Source: Pseudanabaena sp. 'Roaring Creek' (GTDB lineage: Bacteria; Cyanobacteriota; Cyanobacteriia; Pseudanabaenales; Pseudanabaenaceae). Taken from it: a stretch of DNA of 35,834 bases. Location: positions 1 through 35,834 of the forward strand of contig NZ_LIRE01000215.1 of NCBI RefSeq assembly GCF_001402795.1. Reading direction: 5' to 3'. Both the position numbers and the translations under genes were made by a program. The stretch's first letter is position 1. The number at the start of each line of letters is the position of its first letter. This document shows, piece by piece, positions 1 to 8,027 of the stretch. The notes beneath the pieces were generated by a model that did no database searches, had not been told where the DNA came from, and was given only the letters and a program-made list of their open reading frames with translations.

Positions 1-283
1 GTAACAATTATCCCCAAGAAAAAGACATTATCGAGATACCACTTTTTCGTGTTTCCATAAATTATCTGAATTGTTTTGTATTATTTAATGTACATTTTTA
101 AAATTTACTAGTATGTTTTAAAATATTTTTTAAATCTTATTGAAAACTATGTTCAATATGTTTAAAAATGTACGACAATAAGAAAGCAATTCCATGTAGG
201 TTAAAATCTCAAGACTTGCAAATTTCTCCTATTCCCTAGAGAGAAATTTTAAATTTTGAAATCCTGAAATTTCTGATAATCCT
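1..283. other. AT-rich leader upstream of cyAbrB gene
   Basis: This stretch is very AT-rich and has no convincing ORF. It must carry the promoter of the AbrB-type gene, but no clear -35/-10 pair can be chosen by eye. A short inverted repeat (AAATTTCTC at 220-228, GAGAAATTT at 241-249) lies about 35 bp before the start codon. It could be an operator or a 5'-UTR hairpin. AbrB-type proteins often bind AT-rich DNA, so autoregulation is plausible but is not shown here. Confidence 0.35.
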
Positions 284-676
284 ATGATAGATACTGTAAC
301 TTCTCCTTTAACAGGAAAGGCGCTTCTTCAAAAAGCAAAAGAGCTAAACAACCTGCCCAAGCGTGAGCAAGCTAAAAAATGCGGGTATTTCACTCGCGGT
401 AAAGATGGGGTGGATCGTGTTAATTTGACAGAATTTTATGAGGCAGTACTTGCTGCTAGGGGATTTGCGATTAATCCTGAACAGAATAAAGATGGTCGTG
501 GTCGCGAACCTACGTTTCGGGTTAGCGTCCATAAAAATGGTCAAATTGTGATCGGTTCTACCTATACAAGATCGATGGGTTTAAACGAAGGTGATGAGTT
601 TGAAATTAAGCTTGGCTACAAGCATATTCATCTAATCCAGTTGCACAACGATCAATCCGAAGATAACGAGGAATAA
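284..676 (+). CDS. AbrB family transcriptional regulator (cyAbrB type)
   Basis: This 130-residue protein fits the cyanobacterial AbrB (cyAbrB) family, global DNA-binding regulators linked to nitrogen/carbon balance and toxin or hydrogenase genes in other cyanobacteria. The N-terminal half has the family segment beginning SPLTGKALLQKAKEL (about residues 7-21), followed by a basic CGYFTRGKDG region. The C-terminal half (about residues 78-117) carries the swapped-hairpin-like AbrB fold with FRVSVHKNGQIVIG and GDEFEIKLGYKHIHL. The length is normal for the family. The ATG at 284 is used because the conserved block starts just after it. No strong ribosome binding site is seen. The gene stands alone, and an inverted repeat about 145 bp downstream may end the transcript. 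The target genes cannot be read from the window; the family call is firm. Confidence 0.88.
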   Translation: MIDTVTSPLTGKALLQKAKELNNLPKREQAKKCGYFTRGKDGVDRVNLTEFYEAVLAARGFAINPEQNKDGRGREPTFRVSVHKNGQIVIGSTYTRSMGLNEGDEFEIKLGYKHIHLIQLHNDQSEDNEE

Positions 677-820
677 CTAGATATCCTCAAATATAAGCCT
701 CTGTTTGATGTTCTTAAATTTATACGGTCTGAAATATCACTTTAAACTTTGATTTACTTTTGATGTCTGACAATAAATTTGAGATCGCAAGAATATCAGA
801 TGGCTGAAGTGATTATTGGG

Positions 821-867
821 AGCGAGAAAATTAATATTACTTAGGGGATGTTTTTAATTTTCTCGCT
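821..867. repeat. Inverted repeat, 14-bp arms, 19-nt loop
   Basis: The left arm AGCGAGAAAATTAA (821-834) is the exact reverse complement of TTAATTTTCTCGCT (854-867). The loop is rather long for an intrinsic terminator and no T-run follows. It may be a weak terminator of the AbrB-type gene, a protein-binding palindrome, or a remnant of a small repeat element. Confidence 0.6.
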
Positions 868-889
868 GCTTTATCGATTACTTTTATGA

Positions 890-922
890 CATACATGTAA
901 TACTTTATGTATTACATGTATG
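890..922. repeat. Perfect hairpin, 14-bp arms, 5-nt loop
   Basis: CATACATGTAATAC (890-903) is followed by a 5-nt loop (TTTAT) and its exact reverse complement (909-922). It lies about 60 bp before the TatD start. An AT-rich perfect palindrome at this place could be an operator or a cruciform-forming site. Unlike the other hairpins in the window it has no GC-rich apex. Confidence 0.65.
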
Positions 923-979
923 GATTACAAATTTTAATGTTTTGGGTTTTCTAGGGTTTTATTTCTAGGTTTTTATTCT

Positions 980-1774
980 ATGCAGCTAGTAGATACTCAT
1001 GTGCATATCAACTTCAAAGACTTTCAGTCCGATCTTGAGGCAGTACGCGATCGCTGGCAGCGCAATGGAATAACCCGACTCGTACATTCCTGCGTGAGTC
1101 CTAATGAGTTTTTACAAATTCAGGCGATCGCCGATCGATTTCCTGAGGTGAGTTTTGCCGTGGGTTTACATCCCCTTGATAAAAGTTTAAATGAGTTGGG
1201 GTGGGAGCCTGAGATTGGGGATCGCATTAAGTCCTTAGCTATTAGCGATCCCAGAGTAGTAGCCATTGGCGAAACTGGATTAGATTTTTTTAAGTCCGAT
1301 CGGCAAACCGCTCAGGTTGAAGCTTTTAAATCCCAGCTTCGTACTGCGCGATCGCTATCCCTGCCAGTGATTATTCACTCTCGCGAAGCCTCCGTGGTTA
1401 CCCGTGAAGTTTTGCAAGAAATCAATGCGGAAGCTCCCCATGAGCCGATCCGTGGCGTAATGCATTGCTGGGCGGGGAATCCTGAAGAAACGCAGTGGTT
1501 TGTGGATTTAGGGATGTATATCAGCTTTAGCGGCGTGGTCAGTTTTAAAAATGCGGTTGATTTGCACGAGTCGGCAAAGATCGTACCGAGCGATCGCCTA
1601 TTGGTGGAAACGGATTGCCCATTTCTCGCACCTGTGCCTAAACGGGGTAAGCGTAACGAACCTGCCTATGTGTTACATGTAGCCGAAAGCTTGGCAAAAA
1701 TTCGCACTATGGAACTAGAGGCTTTGGCTGAGCAAACGACAAATAATGCCTTTAAACTATTTGCCCTTTCTTAA
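980..1774 (+). CDS. TatD family metal-dependent hydrolase (DNase)
   Basis: This is a 264-residue TIM-barrel amidohydrolase of the TatD family, whose members act as 3'-5' exonucleases or DNases, with two metal ions, in repair and quality control. The metal ligands are all visible: the HxH pair in DTHVH (His7, His9), Glu98 in GETGLD, His133 in IIHSRE, His162 in MHCWAG and Asp212 in ETDCPF. The length matches the family (about 255-265 residues). The ATG at 980 lies directly before the first metal motif, so the start is well fixed. The gene is on its own, followed by a palindrome-rich gap before a cysteine desulfurase gene. HIP1-type sites inside it fit the host. It is probably not a D-aminoacyl-tRNA deacylase of another fold, and the precise substrate cannot be read. 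Confidence 0.92.
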   Translation: MQLVDTHVHINFKDFQSDLEAVRDRWQRNGITRLVHSCVSPNEFLQIQAIADRFPEVSFAVGLHPLDKSLNELGWEPEIGDRIKSLAISDPRVVAIGETGLDFFKSDRQTAQVEAFKSQLRTARSLSLPVIIHSREASVVTREVLQEINAEAPHEPIRGVMHCWAGNPEETQWFVDLGMYISFSGVVSFKNAVDLHESAKIVPSDRLLVETDCPFLAPVPKRGKRNEPAYVLHVAESLAKIRTMELEALAEQTTNNAFKLFALS

Positions 1775-1817
1775 TAATTTAAAAGTATAGCTACAGTCAC
1801 TTGACTTAGGGCAAACC

Positions 1818-1872
1818 AAACCCTAAGAATTGACTGGCGGCGCTTCGCGCCGCCAGTCAATTCTTAGGGTTT
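1818..1872. repeat. Long perfect palindrome, 26-bp arms, TTC loop
   Basis: The left arm (1818-1843) begins AAACCCTAAG and ends GGCGGCGC. It is exactly complementary to 1847-1872 around a 3-nt loop. The apex reads GCGCTTCGCGC. The hairpin follows the TatD stop by 44 bp. It may work as a terminator or mRNA stabiliser, but no T-run follows it, and it belongs to a dispersed family of GC-apex palindromes in this window. Confidence 0.85.
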
Positions 1873-1918
1873 ATGTCCTATTACAATTGGCGACAGCTAT
1901 AGCTAAAAAATCCAGATC

Positions 1919-1959
1919 AAAAAACATTGACGTACGCTGCGCGTACGTCAATGTTTTTT
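1919..1959 (+). terminator. Perfect palindrome with T-run, terminator-like
   Basis: AAAAAACATTGACGTACGC (1919-1937), loop TGC, then an exact complementary arm 1941-1959 ending in six T. The stem plus T-run on both strands gives a terminator-like shape. It is the second GC-apex palindrome in the TatD-desulfurase gap. A 67-codon open frame that spans both palindromes is best explained by these repeats and not by a gene. Confidence 0.6.
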
Positions 1960-2042
1960 GGGCTTTATATTTAATTGCGCTTAGCTACTTAGAACAACGA
2001 CTCTATGAAACTGACTATCGCCATAACAGTTAAAATTGTTTT

Positions 2043-3197
2043 ATGCAAATATACCTAGATCATGGTGCTACAACCCCTGCCCGTCCCGAAGTCATCGACC
2101 TAATGGCATCGGTAATGCGATCGCAATGGGGCAATCCCTCCAGCCTGCATTGGTGGGGGGAACGTTCGACGATGGCGATCGAGCGGGCTCGTTTGCAGGT
2201 GGCAAGCTTGATTAATGCCGATCCCGAAGGCATCATCTTCACATCTGGCGGTACTGAGTCGGATAACATGGCGATCGTGGGTATCGCGCGGCAGTACTGT
2301 ACCCCACAGCACATGATCATCTCGTCGGTCGAGCATTCAGCCGTAAGTCTACCAGCTCACTACCTAGAACGACATGGCTGGGAAATTACCCGATTATCTG
2401 TCAACCGCCAAGGTCAAGTAGATCCTGCGGAGCTTGCCCGATCGCTCCGTCCTAATACCGTCCTCGTCTCAATTATTACTGCCCAAAATGAAGTAGGCAC
2501 GATCCAACCAATTGAGAAATTAGGGCAAATCTGTCGTCATGCCAATGTACTATTCCATACCGATGCCGTCCAAGCGATCGGGAAGATACCGATCAACGTC
2601 CAAGTTTTACCCATCGATCTGCTCTCACTTTCAGCGCATAAATTTTATGGAACGCAGGGGATTGGAGCGCTTTATATCAATCCGCTCATTGCACCTCTCA
2701 TTACAAATGAGCGATCGCTGATTCCCCTCATCCAAGGCGGCGGACAAGAACGAGGTTACCGTTCAGGAACACAGGCTGTTGCCGCGATCGCAGGACTGGG
2801 TTTAGCTGCCGAACTTGCCGAGGGGGAACTAATTGCCGAGTCTCGGCGTTTGGCAAACCTACGCGATCGCCTTTATAATCTATTAGCAGATATTCCCGAA
2901 CTAATCCCTACGGGTATGCGGGGAAATGATAGGCTACCCCATCACCTTAGCTTTTGTCATCAACATATCGATGGTCGCCGCCTTGTCCGCGAAATGAATT
3001 TTGCGGGTATAGCGATCAGTTCTGGCTCTGCATGTAGTAGCGGTAAGAGCGAACCGAGTCCGATCCTATTGGAAATGGGATATTCACCCATAGAATCTCG
3101 AAATAGTATCCGATTGACCCTTGGGAAATCTAACAATGAAGCTGATATTGACTGGACAGCGATGGCAATACATCAAATACTCCATCGCCTAGCCTAA
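2043..3197 (+). CDS. Cysteine desulfurase (NifS/IscS-type)
   Basis: This PLP enzyme takes sulfur from L-cysteine as a protein-bound persulfide and passes it to Fe-S cluster or tRNA thiolation partners, leaving alanine. The protein is 384 residues, normal for the class V aminotransferase desulfurases. Visible motifs are LDHGATTPARPEV at the N-terminus, TSGGTESDN (68-76), the His98 region VEHSAV, Asp174 in HTDAVQ, the PLP Lys200 in LSAHKFYG and the active Cys331 in SSGSACSSG. The active-site Cys sits in a flexible loop of the group I type. The ATG at 2043 lies directly before the first conserved strand. No scaffold (IscU or NifU) is adjacent, so it is not in an isc operon here. The hairpin at 3202-3234 probably ends its transcript. 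The exact paralogue (IscS, NifS or housekeeping) cannot be settled by eye. Confidence 0.92.
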   Translation: MQIYLDHGATTPARPEVIDLMASVMRSQWGNPSSLHWWGERSTMAIERARLQVASLINADPEGIIFTSGGTESDNMAIVGIARQYCTPQHMIISSVEHSAVSLPAHYLERHGWEITRLSVNRQGQVDPAELARSLRPNTVLVSIITAQNEVGTIQPIEKLGQICRHANVLFHTDAVQAIGKIPINVQVLPIDLLSLSAHKFYGTQGIGALYINPLIAPLITNERSLIPLIQGGGQERGYRSGTQAVAAIAGLGLAAELAEGELIAESRRLANLRDRLYNLLADIPELIPTGMRGNDRLPHHLSFCHQHIDGRRLVREMNFAGIAISSGSACSSGKSEPSPILLEMGYSPIESRNSIRLTLGKSNNEADIDWTAMAIHQILHRLA

Positions 3198-3201
3198 TAC
3201 C

Positions 3202-3234
3202 AAACCACAAAATGGCGTAGCCATTTTGTGGTTT
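3202..3234 (+). terminator. Hairpin terminator after cysteine desulfurase
   Basis: A 15-bp perfect stem (3202-3216 with 3220-3234, loop GTA) lies only 5 bp after the desulfurase stop and is followed by a short T/A run. Its apex ATGGC-GTA-GCCAT is shared by several other hairpins in the window (3463, 27194, 27243, 34284), so it is both a likely terminator and a member of a dispersed repeat family. Confidence 0.6.
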
Positions 3235-3248
3235 TAAAAACCTTACTG

Positions 3249-3312
3249 AGTTTGGGTTATACCAATTTCCAAAAGTGTAGCCACACTTTTGGAAATTGGT
3301 ATAACCCAAACT
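3249..3312. repeat. Long perfect palindrome, 30-bp arms
   Basis: The left arm (3249-3278) starts AGTTTGGGTTATACCAATTT and the right arm (3283-3312) is its exact reverse complement, with a 4-nt loop. It is the longest perfect palindrome seen in the window. The outer word TTATACCAAT also appears at 34321 and 34353, beside the biosynthetic cluster. Confidence 0.85.
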
Positions 3313-3330
3313 GACGTTTTGTCAGGACAT

Positions 3331-3383
3331 CAAACGCAATAGAGAGTTGGGGCGCGAAGCGCCCCAACTCTCTATTGCGTTTG
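3331..3383. repeat. Long perfect palindrome, 25-bp arms, GAA loop
   Basis: CAAACGCAATAGAGAG begins the left arm (3331-3355). The right arm (3359-3383) is its exact complement around the loop GAA. The apex GCGCGAAGCGC is the reverse complement of the apex of the palindrome at 1818-1872, although the arms are otherwise unrelated. This points to one repeat type with a fixed core and variable arms. Confidence 0.85.
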
Positions 3384-3401
3384 GACTATAGCTATAATAC
3401 C

Positions 3402-3435
3402 AATTCACGAAAGTGTGACAACACTTTTGTGAATT
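3402..3435. repeat. Hairpin repeat (AATTCACGAAAGTGT type)
   Basis: AATTCACGAAAGTGT (3402-3416) pairs with ACACTTTTGTGAATT (3421-3435) with one mismatch. A near match to its left half (CCACGAAAGTGTTGTCACA) occurs at about 34331-34349, so this unit recurs beside the exporter and salicylate-synthase genes. Confidence 0.65.
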
Positions 3436-3452
3436 AAACACCAAACACAGTA

Positions 3453-3502
3453 AGGTTTTGAGATTCCCAAAATGGCGTTGCCATTTTGGGAATTGGTATA
3501 AC
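3453..3502. repeat. Dispersed hairpin repeat, copy near USP gene
   Basis: This unit reads AGGTTTTGAGATTCCCAAAA into a 14-bp stem (3463-3476 with 3480-3493, loop GTT) and then AATTGGTATAAC. The same 24-base opening word is found twice at about 27137-27160 and 27233-27256, within the biosynthetic cluster. It sits directly after the stop of the minus-strand universal stress gene and may end that transcript. Confidence 0.75.
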
Positions 3503-3516
3503 AGGAAATTCTTGTT

Positions 3517-3894
3517 CTAAGGAACGACTAATACGGGACAGGGTGAGAGATTAATCACTTTTTGGCTCACGCTATCATCGGGATGTTCCTCCGCTAGGCT
3601 AACCCCTCGCGAGCCCATGATAATTAGATCGGCATTAATTTCATCCGCAAAATCACATATTACAAAGGCTGCTTTACCTTCAGCAATTTTAGTCTTTACA
3701 GGAATGTCCACCGCCGAAAAATAGGATTGAACCTCTTGAATCAGCTCCTGTGATGATTGGCGATCGCCATCAGGTTCCATCACTGATAGCACATATAGCT
3801 CCGCCTGATACTTTTGAATTAGCTCGATCGCTATATCTACAGCTTGGCGGGTTTCTTGACTTCTGTTTAAAGGAAATAAAACAGTCTTAAACAT
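3517..3894 (-). CDS. Universal stress protein (UspA family), ATP motif altered
   Basis: This 125-residue single-domain Usp protein has a Rossmann-like alpha/beta fold and belongs to a family that protects cells under stress, often by binding ATP or AMP. The opening MFKTVLFPLNRSQET and the closing SPCPVLVVP are typical, and IIMGSRG (91-97) corresponds to the start of the nucleotide loop. Two binding features differ from the ATP-binding class. The usual acidic residue in strand 1 is Asn10, and the G-x2-G-x9-G(S/T) loop ends in Asp107-Ser108. It is therefore more likely a non-ATP-binding member. The length is slightly short (the usual range is 135-150). The gene is on the opposite strand between palindrome repeats (3249-3502) and the pnp leader, alone in its transcript. 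The family call is firm; the role is not. Confidence 0.85.
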   Translation of the reverse strand: MFKTVLFPLNRSQETRQAVDIAIELIQKYQAELYVLSVMEPDGDRQSSQELIQEVQSYFSAVDIPVKTKIAEGKAAFVICDFADEINADLIIMGSRGVSLAEEHPDDSVSQKVINLSPCPVLVVP

Positions 3895-4205
3895 AATTCC
3901 TACCTAGCACTGTAATTCGGATATGGGGTATCAAATCCAAGCAAAATTCTGAGCTTAAAATTCTGAGCTTAAAATTCTGAGCTTAGATTCTTGAACTCAT
4001 TGTAATAATCAAAATAGCTTGACAGGATTTAAATTTCTTAATTTTTAACATGCGATCGCCAATAATGAAGATTTAGAGGTGTTTCCGCAGCGTATATTTC
4101 CTTTTTTGCCCCGCTCGCATCCAATAAACAGCAGACCTTACTACATCAATGCTAACATTGCCAGATATATAACGAGAAAAAAGTCAAAACGGAAGTAGAT
4201 TATAG
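3895..4205. other. Divergent USP/pnp intergenic region
   Basis: No gene is seen. The region must hold promoters for the minus-strand stress gene and for pnp. It contains a three-copy 14-bp tandem repeat (3943-3984). A TTGACA-like hexamer at 4019 has no matching -10 that I can call with confidence. A GGAAG word lies about 14 bp before the pnp ATG. Confidence 0.4.
3943..3984. repeat. Tandem repeat, 3 x 14 bp
   Basis: Three exact head-to-tail copies of AAAATTCTGAGCTT, followed by a partial fourth with changes. The array is 48 bp upstream of the stress protein start and about 220 bp upstream of pnp. It could be multiple sites for one regulator or a replication-slippage product. Confidence 0.85.
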
Positions 4206-6350
4206 ATGGATGCCGTAACAAAAATTATCCCTTTTTATGGCAGGGAAATTAAATTAAGAATTGGCACATTTGCACCTCAAGCTGGAGGCTCAGTATTAGT
4301 CCAGTGCGGGGATACTGCAATATTAGTGACAGCGACCAGAGGTCCTGCTCGCGATGGAGTTGATTTTGTGCCTCTGCTTGTTGATTATGAAGAGCGCCTG
4401 TACGCAGCAGGACGTATTCCTGGTGGTTTCTTGCGTCGTGAAGGTAGACCTCCTGAAAAGGCAACGCTGATTTGCCGCCTGATCGATCGCCCTATGCGTC
4501 CTTTATTTCCTAATTGGTTGCGTGATGATGTGCAAATTGTCGCCACCACGATGGCGATCGACGAAAAAGTACCTCCCGATGTTTTAGCCGTTACTGGTGC
4601 ATCGATCGCCGCTATGGTTGCGGGGCTCCCCTTCATGGGACCCATGGCAGGAGTGCGCGTTGGTTTGGTTGGTGATGAATTCATTATCAATCCTACCTAT
4701 GCTGAAGTTGAAGCTGGCGATCTCGATCTTGTCGTCGCGGGTACTGCCGAAGGCATCATCATGGTAGAAGCGGGCTCTAATCAACTGCCTGAAGCAGACA
4801 TGATCGAAGCGATCGACTTTGGCTATGAAGCGGTGCAAGAACTGATCAAATTTCAGCTTGAGTTAATTCAAGAATTAGGAATCGCGCCCCCAGACCTCAC
4901 TGAGCCCGTTACCGATCCTACCTTGGAAAACTTTATTGCCGATACTGTCAAAGATAAAGTCGCTCAAGTTGTCGCTAGCTGCGAAAAAGATCGTAATGTC
5001 CGCGATGCTGCCCTCGATGCGATTAAAGCCGATCTGTTAGAAGCGATCGCTGCTTTACCCGATGAAGATCCCGTTAAATTGGTTGCCGACAAGAAGGTAA
5101 TTAGCGCCACCTACAAGGAACTCACCAAGAAGCTGATGCGCCTGCAAGTCATCGAGCAGAATGTCCGCATCGATGGGCGCAAGCTCGATGAAGTACGTCC
5201 CATCTGGACAGAGGTGAGTGTAATTCCTCGCGTTCATGGTAGTGGCTTATTTAATCGTGGCTTAACTCAGGTGCTCTCAATCGCTACTCTGGGTACGCCT
5301 GGAGATGCTCAAGAGCTAGACGATCTGCATCCTGACGCGAAGAAGCGGTACATGCATCACTACAACTTCCCACCCTATTCCGTTGGTGAAGCCAAACCAA
5401 TGCGATCGCCTGGTCGTCGCGAAATTGGACATGGAGCCTTAGCCGAACGCGCTTTGTTACCTGTTTTACCTCCTAAGGATAAATTCCCATATATCCTACG
5501 GGTAGTCTCTGAGGTATTGTCCTCCAATGGTTCTACTTCAATGGGTTCCGTTTGCGGTTCTACCTTAGCCCTCATGGATGCAGGCGTACCGATTTCTAAG
5601 CCCGTAAGTGGTGTAGCAATGGGGCTAATTAAGGAAGGAGATGAAGTTCGCATCCTCACCGATATCCAAGGTATTGAAGATTTCCTTGGCGATATGGACT
5701 TCAAGGTGGCAGGTACGGACTCAGGCATTACCGCACTGCAAATGGACATGAAGATCACCAGCATCTCCATGGAAACCGTACGTTCAGCCATCATGCAAGC
5801 CAAAACTGGTCGCGCTCACATCATGGGCAAGATGTTGGAATTGCTATCTGAGCCAAGACCTCAACTCTCTCCTTATGCACCAAGGTTATTGACAATTCGG
5901 ATCGATCCCGAACAAATTGGCATGATCATTGGACCTGGCGGTAAAAACATCAAGGGAATTACGGAGGAAACTGGAGCCAAGATTGATATTGAAGATGATG
6001 GCACGGTAATGATTTCTTCGATGAATGGAGATGGCGCGCTCAAAGCCAAACGCATCATCGAAAACATGACTCGACGAGTCGGTTCGGGCGATGTATATCT
6101 CGGTAAAGTGACGCGCATCATTCCCATTGGCGCATTTGTGGAGTTCCTTCCAGGAAAGGAAGGAATGGTACATATTTCGCAACTTGCCGAAGGTCGTGTG
6201 GGCAAGGTCGAAGATGAAGTTGCTGTTGGCGATGAGGTCTTGATTAAAATCCGCGAAGTTGATAATCGCGGACGCTTTAACCTAACCCGTCTTGGCATTC
6301 ATCCCGATGAAGCCGCCGCTGCACGCGCCGCCGCTGCCGTCAAAGAATAA
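4206..6350 (+). CDS. pnp: Polyribonucleotide nucleotidyltransferase (PNPase)
   Basis: PNPase degrades RNA 3' to 5' with phosphate, and in cyanobacteria it may also add heteropolymeric tails. The 714-residue protein has the expected order: a first RNase PH core from about residue 10 ([20 protein letters not shown]), an all-helical linker, a second RNase PH core (from about 320, with the catalytic region around [13 protein letters not shown]), a KH domain with the loop [11 protein letters not shown] near residue 572, and an S1 domain (about 626-696) starting [18 protein letters not shown]. The Ala-rich C-terminus is short. The ATG at 4206 sits just before the first conserved strand. The rpsO gene, which often precedes pnp in other bacteria, is not present. 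A strong hairpin with a T-run follows the stop. Confidence 0.96.
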   Translation: MDAVTKIIPFYGREIKLRIGTFAPQAGGSVLVQCGDTAILVTATRGPARDGVDFVPLLVDYEERLYAAGRIPGGFLRREGRPPEKATLICRLIDRPMRPLFPNWLRDDVQIVATTMAIDEKVPPDVLAVTGASIAAMVAGLPFMGPMAGVRVGLVGDEFIINPTYAEVEAGDLDLVVAGTAEGIIMVEAGSNQLPEADMIEAIDFGYEAVQELIKFQLELIQELGIAPPDLTEPVTDPTLENFIADTVKDKVAQVVASCEKDRNVRDAALDAIKADLLEAIAALPDEDPVKLVADKKVISATYKELTKKLMRLQVIEQNVRIDGRKLDEVRPIWTEVSVIPRVHGSGLFNRGLTQVLSIATLGTPGDAQELDDLHPDAKKRYMHHYNFPPYSVGEAKPMRSPGRREIGHGALAERALLPVLPPKDKFPYILRVVSEVLSSNGSTSMGSVCGSTLALMDAGVPISKPVSGVAMGLIKEGDEVRILTDIQGIEDFLGDMDFKVAGTDSGITALQMDMKITSISMETVRSAIMQAKTGRAHIMGKMLELLSEPRPQLSPYAPRLLTIRIDPEQIGMIIGPGGKNIKGITEETGAKIDIEDDGTVMISSMNGDGALKAKRIIENMTRRVGSGDVYLGKVTRIIPIGAFVEFLPGKEGMVHISQLAEGRVGKVEDEVAVGDEVLIKIREVDNRGRFNLTRLGIHPDEAAAARAAAAVKE

Positions 6351-6358
6351 CGATTACT

Positions 6359-6395
6359 AAAATAGTGGATGCGCCTCGCGCATCCACTATTTTTT
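6359..6395 (+). terminator. Rho-independent terminator of pnp
   Basis: A 16-bp perfect stem (6359-6374 with 6378-6393, loop CTC) is followed by a T-run and starts 9 bp after the pnp stop. The apex GATGCGC-CTC-GCGCATC belongs to the same GC-apex class as the palindromes at 1818 and 3331. Confidence 0.85.
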
Positions 6396-6593
6396 ATTGT
6401 TAGTAGGTAGAAATACCAAAGAAAAGTTAACATTATTGTCTAGTAAAACTACGGCAATAAGCTGCTAGCAACTGAAAAAATTTATCTTCCGATCTTCGGT
6501 TTACTTGTACTTACCTACTTAGTAATTTTGTGTAAAGAAAATATTTTTAGATTATTTGTAGACTTCAATCACGGGAGTATCTAATAGTTTTAC

Positions 6594-7682
6594 ATGGGCG
6601 AATTTAATAAAATGAGTTGTACTGGAAAAATCAAAAATCTCGTAACAACGCGAAATAATCCATGCGGTTTTATCTTACCTGATGTCAACATAGACAGACT
6701 GATTAATCACGAAATAGGCTTTTGGGCAAATGATGTTACTGATGGTTTGTTTTCTGATTTGGCTGTAGGGGATATAGTTCAGTTTCATCCAGCGCATTGG
6801 ACTAAACGAAATGGAGATATTCAGTTAATAGCAAGGAAAATCAAATCTAGAATGTCAGGAGTTATTAAATTTATTAATGTAGACCCAATCAAGCAAACTT
6901 TTTGGGGCACGATCCAACCAGATAAGAACTGGCTAAACCAAACAGATCCTATTATCTTTTTTCGCAATTCTTTCAAGGAACAAACATTACATAAATTTAT
7001 AGATTTCTGTGGTCAATCATTCAATCAGAATTTATTACCTAAATTCATAGATGGCATTAGAGTTGATTTTGCAATACAGTACTGGAGTAATGCTAAAAAT
7101 CAGAACTTCACAAAAGTAGCCAAAAATATAAAATTGATTGATGCCAAATCAGCTCAATTCCCATCTACTCTATCTTCTACAAAGTTAGTAAAAGATAAAA
7201 TCATCAACTTACTAGATAGAATTGAGATTGTTTCAAATCCATTGGAATTTGAAGATTTAGTATTCACTTTATTACGTCTTATTGGCATCAATAAAATCTA
7301 TAAATACAATAGAAATACCTCTTCAGGAACAGCGGATGGAGTATTCAAATCAGGAAATCTTTCCGTGATTTATGACTGTACATTAAGAAATCCATATAGA
7401 CCTCATAAAGACCAACAGATCTTTAATTATAAAAAGCAGTTAAGATCGGCATCTTCTATTACAATTCATGAGACAAGATCAAGCGGTAAAGATTTCACAA
7501 AAACCTTTATTAATCCAGAAAAACGGGAAGTTTGGATTATCACTAGAGGTGAAACAAGAATTATTGAAGAACCCGATAAAACTGATAATATTTGTGTAAG
7601 AGAAGTCTCTATTGAAAGTTTGATTGATGTATTCAGTCGAAAACTTGATGCACAAATATTTGGTAAATTGGATATAAATTAA
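6594..7682 (+). CDS. Cold-shock-like / nuclease-like two-part protein, uncharacterised
   Basis: I do not recognise this 362-residue protein as a named family. The N-terminus has two segments resembling cold-shock/OB repeats: CTGKIKNL...CGFILPD (about 9-65), then SGVIKFINVDP...WGTIQPD with DPIIFFRNSF (about 88-126). The C-terminal part (about 205-350) resembles a PD-(D/E)XK endonuclease: a helix with Glu218/Glu220 (LEFEDLVFTLLRLIGI), then SGTADGVF with Asp248, then VIYDCTLR with Asp261. The usual Lys of the D-x-K motif appears to be Thr263, so catalysis may be altered. RNA/DNA binding joined to cleavage suggests nucleic-acid defence or processing, which is inference. The gene is AT-rich and HIP1-poor, a sign of transfer. 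ATG 6594 or ATG 6612 could both be the start. Confidence 0.6.
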   Translation: MGEFNKMSCTGKIKNLVTTRNNPCGFILPDVNIDRLINHEIGFWANDVTDGLFSDLAVGDIVQFHPAHWTKRNGDIQLIARKIKSRMSGVIKFINVDPIKQTFWGTIQPDKNWLNQTDPIIFFRNSFKEQTLHKFIDFCGQSFNQNLLPKFIDGIRVDFAIQYWSNAKNQNFTKVAKNIKLIDAKSAQFPSTLSSTKLVKDKIINLLDRIEIVSNPLEFEDLVFTLLRLIGINKIYKYNRNTSSGTADGVFKSGNLSVIYDCTLRNPYRPHKDQQIFNYKKQLRSASSITIHETRSSGKDFTKTFINPEKREVWIITRGETRIIEEPDKTDNICVREVSIESLIDVFSRKLDAQIFGKLDIN

Positions 7683-7885
7683 TACACAATGAATCCATCA
7701 CGTTAGTTCACAGTTACTTCTTTAAATGTAATGATTGCAGCAAAAATACGGCGATCAAAAATATTTGTCCGTCCTGTGGCGATCGCCAAAAGATCCGAAA
7801 GAGTGGTTTACAGTTTTTTACTGAATGTGGGAAATGCAGCACATCGCAGCTATTTCACACCAATGCTCTGGCAGAAAATACATGA
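7667..7885 (+). pseudogene. Zinc-ribbon-like fragment without a start
   Basis: A reading frame running to the TGA at 7883-7885 encodes CNDCSKNTAIKNICPSCGDR and then TECGKCS, i.e. three CxxC pairs of zinc-ribbon type. It is open only from 7667, has no ATG, GTG or TTG before the Cys motifs, and is in a different frame from the gene that ends at 7682. It looks like the 3' end of a broken gene or a shifted tail of the preceding nuclease-like gene. The Cys spacing is unlikely by chance, but whether it is expressed is unknown. Confidence 0.4.
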
Positions 7886-8027
7886 TAATAAGTAAGTAAG
7901 TGGGTTTAATTAAATAGAAAATCCTAAAACCTGCGGCGCGTGCGCCGCAGGTTTTAGATCTGGATTTTAATTATGCTGAAGTACTTAGGATGGCTCATGA
8001 ATGTCTTAAAAATTTAAAAAAGAGATT
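7683..8027. other. Intergenic region before NurA-type gene
   Basis: Apart from the zinc-ribbon-like remnant (7667-7885) this gap holds a GC-apex hairpin at 7924-7957 and the leader of the NurA-type gene, which has an AGAG ribosome-binding word directly before its ATG. No other gene is seen. Confidence 0.5.
7924..7957. repeat. GC-apex palindrome, 16-bp arms
   Basis: CTAAAACCTGCGGCGC (7924-7939) pairs perfectly with 7942-7957 around a 2-nt loop. It has the same GGCGC/GCGCC apex as other palindromes here but unrelated arms. It lies 70 bp before the NurA-type start, so it is either a terminator for the upstream region or a leader structure. Confidence 0.75.

Larger units (their letters stand above)
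677..979. other. Intergenic region with two inverted repeats
   Basis: No gene is seen between the AbrB-type gene and the TatD gene. The region holds two inverted repeats, listed separately, at 821-867 and 890-922. The last 50 bp before the TatD start are T-rich with repeated GGTTTT-like runs and probably include its promoter or leader. Confidence 0.5.

Noticed and set aside
1830-2033. 67-codon open frame between TatD and cysteine desulfurase
   Set aside because: It runs through two perfect palindromes, has no family motif and no ribosome binding site.
1818-3502. CRISPR array
   Set aside because: The repeats are single palindromes with differing sequence and irregular spacing. There are no direct repeats with regular spacers and no cas genes.
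7667-7885. A functional stand-alone small zinc-ribbon gene
   Set aside because: There is no ATG, GTG or TTG in frame before the Cys motifs and no ribosome binding site, so it is listed as a remnant.
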